64,000 nucleotides of DNA from Tepidibacillus_B infernus (GTDB lineage Bacteria; Bacillota; Bacilli; Tepidibacillales; Tepidibacillaceae): NCBI RefSeq assembly GCF_048898065.1, contig NZ_JBLWFI010000001.1, forward strand, positions 1,364,001 to 1,428,000. The letters run 5' to 3'. The position numbers and the translations under genes were made by a program. This document shows positions 61,937 to 64,000 of this stretch, one piece after another (within the stretch, counting starts at the first letter, position 1; each line of letters starts with the position of its first letter). The notes below the pieces were generated by a model, which made no database searches, was not told where the DNA came from, and was given only the letters and a program-made list of their open reading frames with translations.

Positions 61937-64000
61937 ATGACATCATCTCATTCGCCCAATAAATCAAAGAGAACAAATGGGCTTCGACCAAGGAATTTAT
62001 TAAAGTTTATATTAATAGTAATCTTTTTAGGATTCTTTTTGGGTGCAGGGACTGCCACAGGTTTTGTTGCCGCACTTGTAAAAGATGAACCAGTTCGGAG
62101 TGCTGAGGAAATACGCAAACAGGTATTTAAAAACACGGAAACTGGTTTTGCATACTTCTCTAATCAAGACAAGAATGGTACCTTTGAACTGATCGGTGCT
62201 TTTAGAAATGATGAAGATCGTCGGTTTGTAAAATTTGAGGAGATTTCACCAAACGTAAAAAATGCTTTTCTTGCGGTAGAAGACCGTGCTTTTTATGATC
62301 ATCATGGTGTTAATTTTAAGGCTTTCACACGTGCCGTTCTTCAACAGATTTTTCAAAGTGATGTTCAAACGGGTGGAAGTACAATTACTCAACAATTAGC
62401 CAAAAATACGTTCTTTTCTTTAGAAAAAAGCTATCAAAGAAAGGCAAAGGAAATCTTTCTGGCCTTAAGAATGGAACGAGTGATGCCAAAAGATGATATC
62501 TTCACCGCCTACTTAAATAAAATCCCGTTTGGTAAAGCTGCTAATTTAAATAATGTCTATGGAATTCAAGCAGCTGCAAAAGGATATTTTAACAAAAATG
62601 CGAGTGAACTTAATCTAGCCGAAGCTGCTTATTTAGCTGGAATCCCCCAACGCCCTACTGCATATTCTGCATTTAATAGCAAGGGGTTTGATGAGGAAGG
62701 CTACAATTTGGCAAAGAAACGTCAGGAATTAGTACTTAAGAGTATGCTGGAGGAAAAATTTATTTCTCAGCAGGAATATGAAGAAGCCCTTAGATTTGAC
62801 ATTAAGGCTGCTTTTGATACCTCCACTAAAAAAGCGTATAGTAAATATCCCTACTTAATCTTAGAGGTGGAAAACCAAGCAGCTGAAAAGTTTGTTGAAG
62901 CGCAAGGGATTACGCCAGATGCTAAAGAGTATAGCGAAGCATTAGAAAATGCCAAACAAGAGATTTTAAGTGGTGGTTACAAAGTTTACACGACCGTAGA
63001 TCGTAAAATCTATGAAGCGATGAATAATGTGGCAAAAGACCCTAAGAATTTTCCAAATCCAATCTCCTATAACTTCTCTTTAGGAGATGGAAAAACGAAA
63101 CACCTTGAAAATGAAGATATCCAAATCGGTGCTACACTCATTCATAATAAGACAGGAGCTATCTTAGGTTTTATTGGTGGACGCGATTATAATGTTTCTG
63201 CTGTCAACCATTCTAATTTTAGAGGAACGACAAAAAGACAACCCGGTTCATCGATTAAACCATTGTTGGATTATGGTCCAGCTCTTGAATTAGGTAAGGT
63301 TCAGCCAGCAACTCCAATTGATGATATCCCATTAGGTGGAAAATGGGAGCCAGACAATTGGAACAGCAAATATAATGGCCGTATAACGGCTAGACATGCA
63401 TTAAATCAATCATTTAATATTCCTGCCATAAAGGTATATAAAATGGTTGGCCCAGAAAATGGCTACGAATTTTTAAGTAAACTTGGTTTTCAATTAAATA
63501 AAAAAAGATTCCTTGAAGCTGGTTTGACTCCAGCGATTGGTACGATTGAATCATCACCAGAAGTGATGGCTAGTGCTTACTCAACCTTTGCCAATGGCGG
63601 TACCCATCTTGACTCTTACATGATTGAACGGATTGTGGATCGTGATGGCAATGTGGTCTATGAACACAAAGCAAAACCTGAAGTCGTCTTTAGCGAACAA
63701 ACTTCCTATTTAATTACGGATATGTTAAGAACCGTTATTAAGGATGGAACAGCAAAAACGATTTTGAGATATATTGGCAGTCGAGATGTTGCTGGTAAAA
63801 CAGGAACAACGAATGACACAAAAGACTTATGGTTTGTGGGTTACACACCTGAAATTACTTTAAGTGTATGGACAGGTTACGATTATCCAACAACCATTAG
63901 ATCTGGTAATATTGCTAAAACATCTTGGGGTAAGATTATAACAGAAATTTTTAAAGCTGACCCAGAATTATCTCCTGCAAATGCAAAATTTGAACGACCA
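61937..64000 (+). CDS. Class A penicillin-binding protein (PBP1A type), partial
   Basis: The frame is open from ATG 61937 (AAGGGGG site) to the window edge, giving 688 residues without the C-terminus. A cytoplasmic tail and membrane anchor (about 27-50) are followed by the glycosyltransferase 51 domain (EDRAFYDHHGV, TGGSTITQQLAKN, RKAKEIFLALRMERVM). The transpeptidase domain has the nucleophile in PGSSIKP, the SxN motif in NQSFNIP and KTGTT. It polymerises and cross-links peptidoglycan outside the membrane. All catalytic motifs are intact. It is divergent from tyrS. Confidence 0.95.
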   Translation, partial: MTSSHSPNKSKRTNGLRPRNLLKFILIVIFLGFFLGAGTATGFVAALVKDEPVRSAEEIRKQVFKNTETGFAYFSNQDKNGTFELIGAFRNDEDRRFVKFEEISPNVKNAFLAVEDRAFYDHHGVNFKAFTRAVLQQIFQSDVQTGGSTITQQLAKNTFFSLEKSYQRKAKEIFLALRMERVMPKDDIFTAYLNKIPFGKAANLNNVYGIQAAAKGYFNKNASELNLAEAAYLAGIPQRPTAYSAFNSKGFDEEGYNLAKKRQELVLKSMLEEKFISQQEYEEALRFDIKAAFDTSTKKAYSKYPYLILEVENQAAEKFVEAQGITPDAKEYSEALENAKQEILSGGYKVYTTVDRKIYEAMNNVAKDPKNFPNPISYNFSLGDGKTKHLENEDIQIGATLIHNKTGAILGFIGGRDYNVSAVNHSNFRGTTKRQPGSSIKPLLDYGPALELGKVQPATPIDDIPLGGKWEPDNWNSKYNGRITARHALNQSFNIPAIKVYKMVGPENGYEFLSKLGFQLNKKRFLEAGLTPAIGTIESSPEVMASAYSTFANGGTHLDSYMIERIVDRDGNVVYEHKAKPEVVFSEQTSYLITDMLRTVIKDGTAKTILRYIGSRDVAGKTGTTNDTKDLWFVGYTPEITLSVWTGYDYPTTIRSGNIAKTSWGKIITEIFKADPELSPANAKFERP

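Noticed and set aside
61948..62136. Minus-strand 62-residue frame at the start of the penicillin-binding protein
   Set aside because: It is antisense to the PBP membrane anchor, with no ribosome site.
1..64000. CRISPR arrays, insertion sequences, prophage, tRNA or rRNA genes
   Set aside because: No regularly spaced repeats, transposase or phage genes, tRNA cloverleaf or rRNA sequence was recognised on reading both strands.

Overview
The window comes from a low-GC, spore-forming Firmicute of Bacillales type. It carries an alpha/beta-type small acid-soluble spore protein, a SleB-type hydrolase, a GluP rhomboid protease, B. subtilis-style fad genes with a FadR box, a TRAP-type trp leader, a tyrosine T-box and a rpsD leader. 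A SCIFF peptide and its radical SAM maturase, which are typical of Clostridia, also occur. This suggests a facultative or anaerobic, possibly thermophilic, Bacillaceae-like organism. That placement is inference.

Layout. 1-11 kb holds single genes and short operons: a truncated-by-edge PAS/GGDEF protein with a degenerate GGDKF site, an XRE regulator, a ComK-like protein, gluP, a MarR-controlled multidrug exporter, a SASP gene, a LysM/SleB hydrolase and a double P-loop ATPase. 11-23 kb holds metabolic and envelope genes: a metC-like enzyme, panE, an aldo/keto reductase, PAP2 and MBL-fold enzymes, a GAF-GGDEF cyclase, a histidine phosphatase, an unrecognised secreted protein and a YcdB/SLH surface protein.

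22.9-32.3 kb is a sugar module, all on the minus strand. A xylFGH-like ABC transporter sits beside a sensory set: a LytS/YesM histidine kinase, a YesN-type regulator and two different membrane-anchored sugar-binding proteins. A cre-like site lies upstream of the transporter. The kinase looks split only because a 10-N assembly gap falls inside it; its flanks overlap by 10 bases and collapsing them restores a single 501-residue frame.

32.4-49.5 kb is a 13-gene fatty-acid beta-oxidation block on the minus strand (lcfA, fadR, fadB, etfBA, fadF, thiolase, hbd, two acyl-CoA dehydrogenases, fadN, fadA, fadE). A near-consensus FadR box lies in front of fadR.

49.6-56.5 kb is trpEDCFBA plus trpG, mostly with 4-bp overlaps. 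Its leader has exactly 11 NAG triplets, a terminator and a plausible antiterminator, the architecture of TRAP attenuation.

56.7-58.4 kb is the SCIFF gene and its maturase. The precursor has five cysteines rather than the usual six. 58.4-64 kb is translation and cell wall: an RsuA-family pseudouridine synthase, rpsD with a structured leader, tyrS with a Tyr T-box, and the start of a class A penicillin-binding protein that runs off the edge. No tRNA, rRNA, insertion sequence, prophage or CRISPR array was seen.
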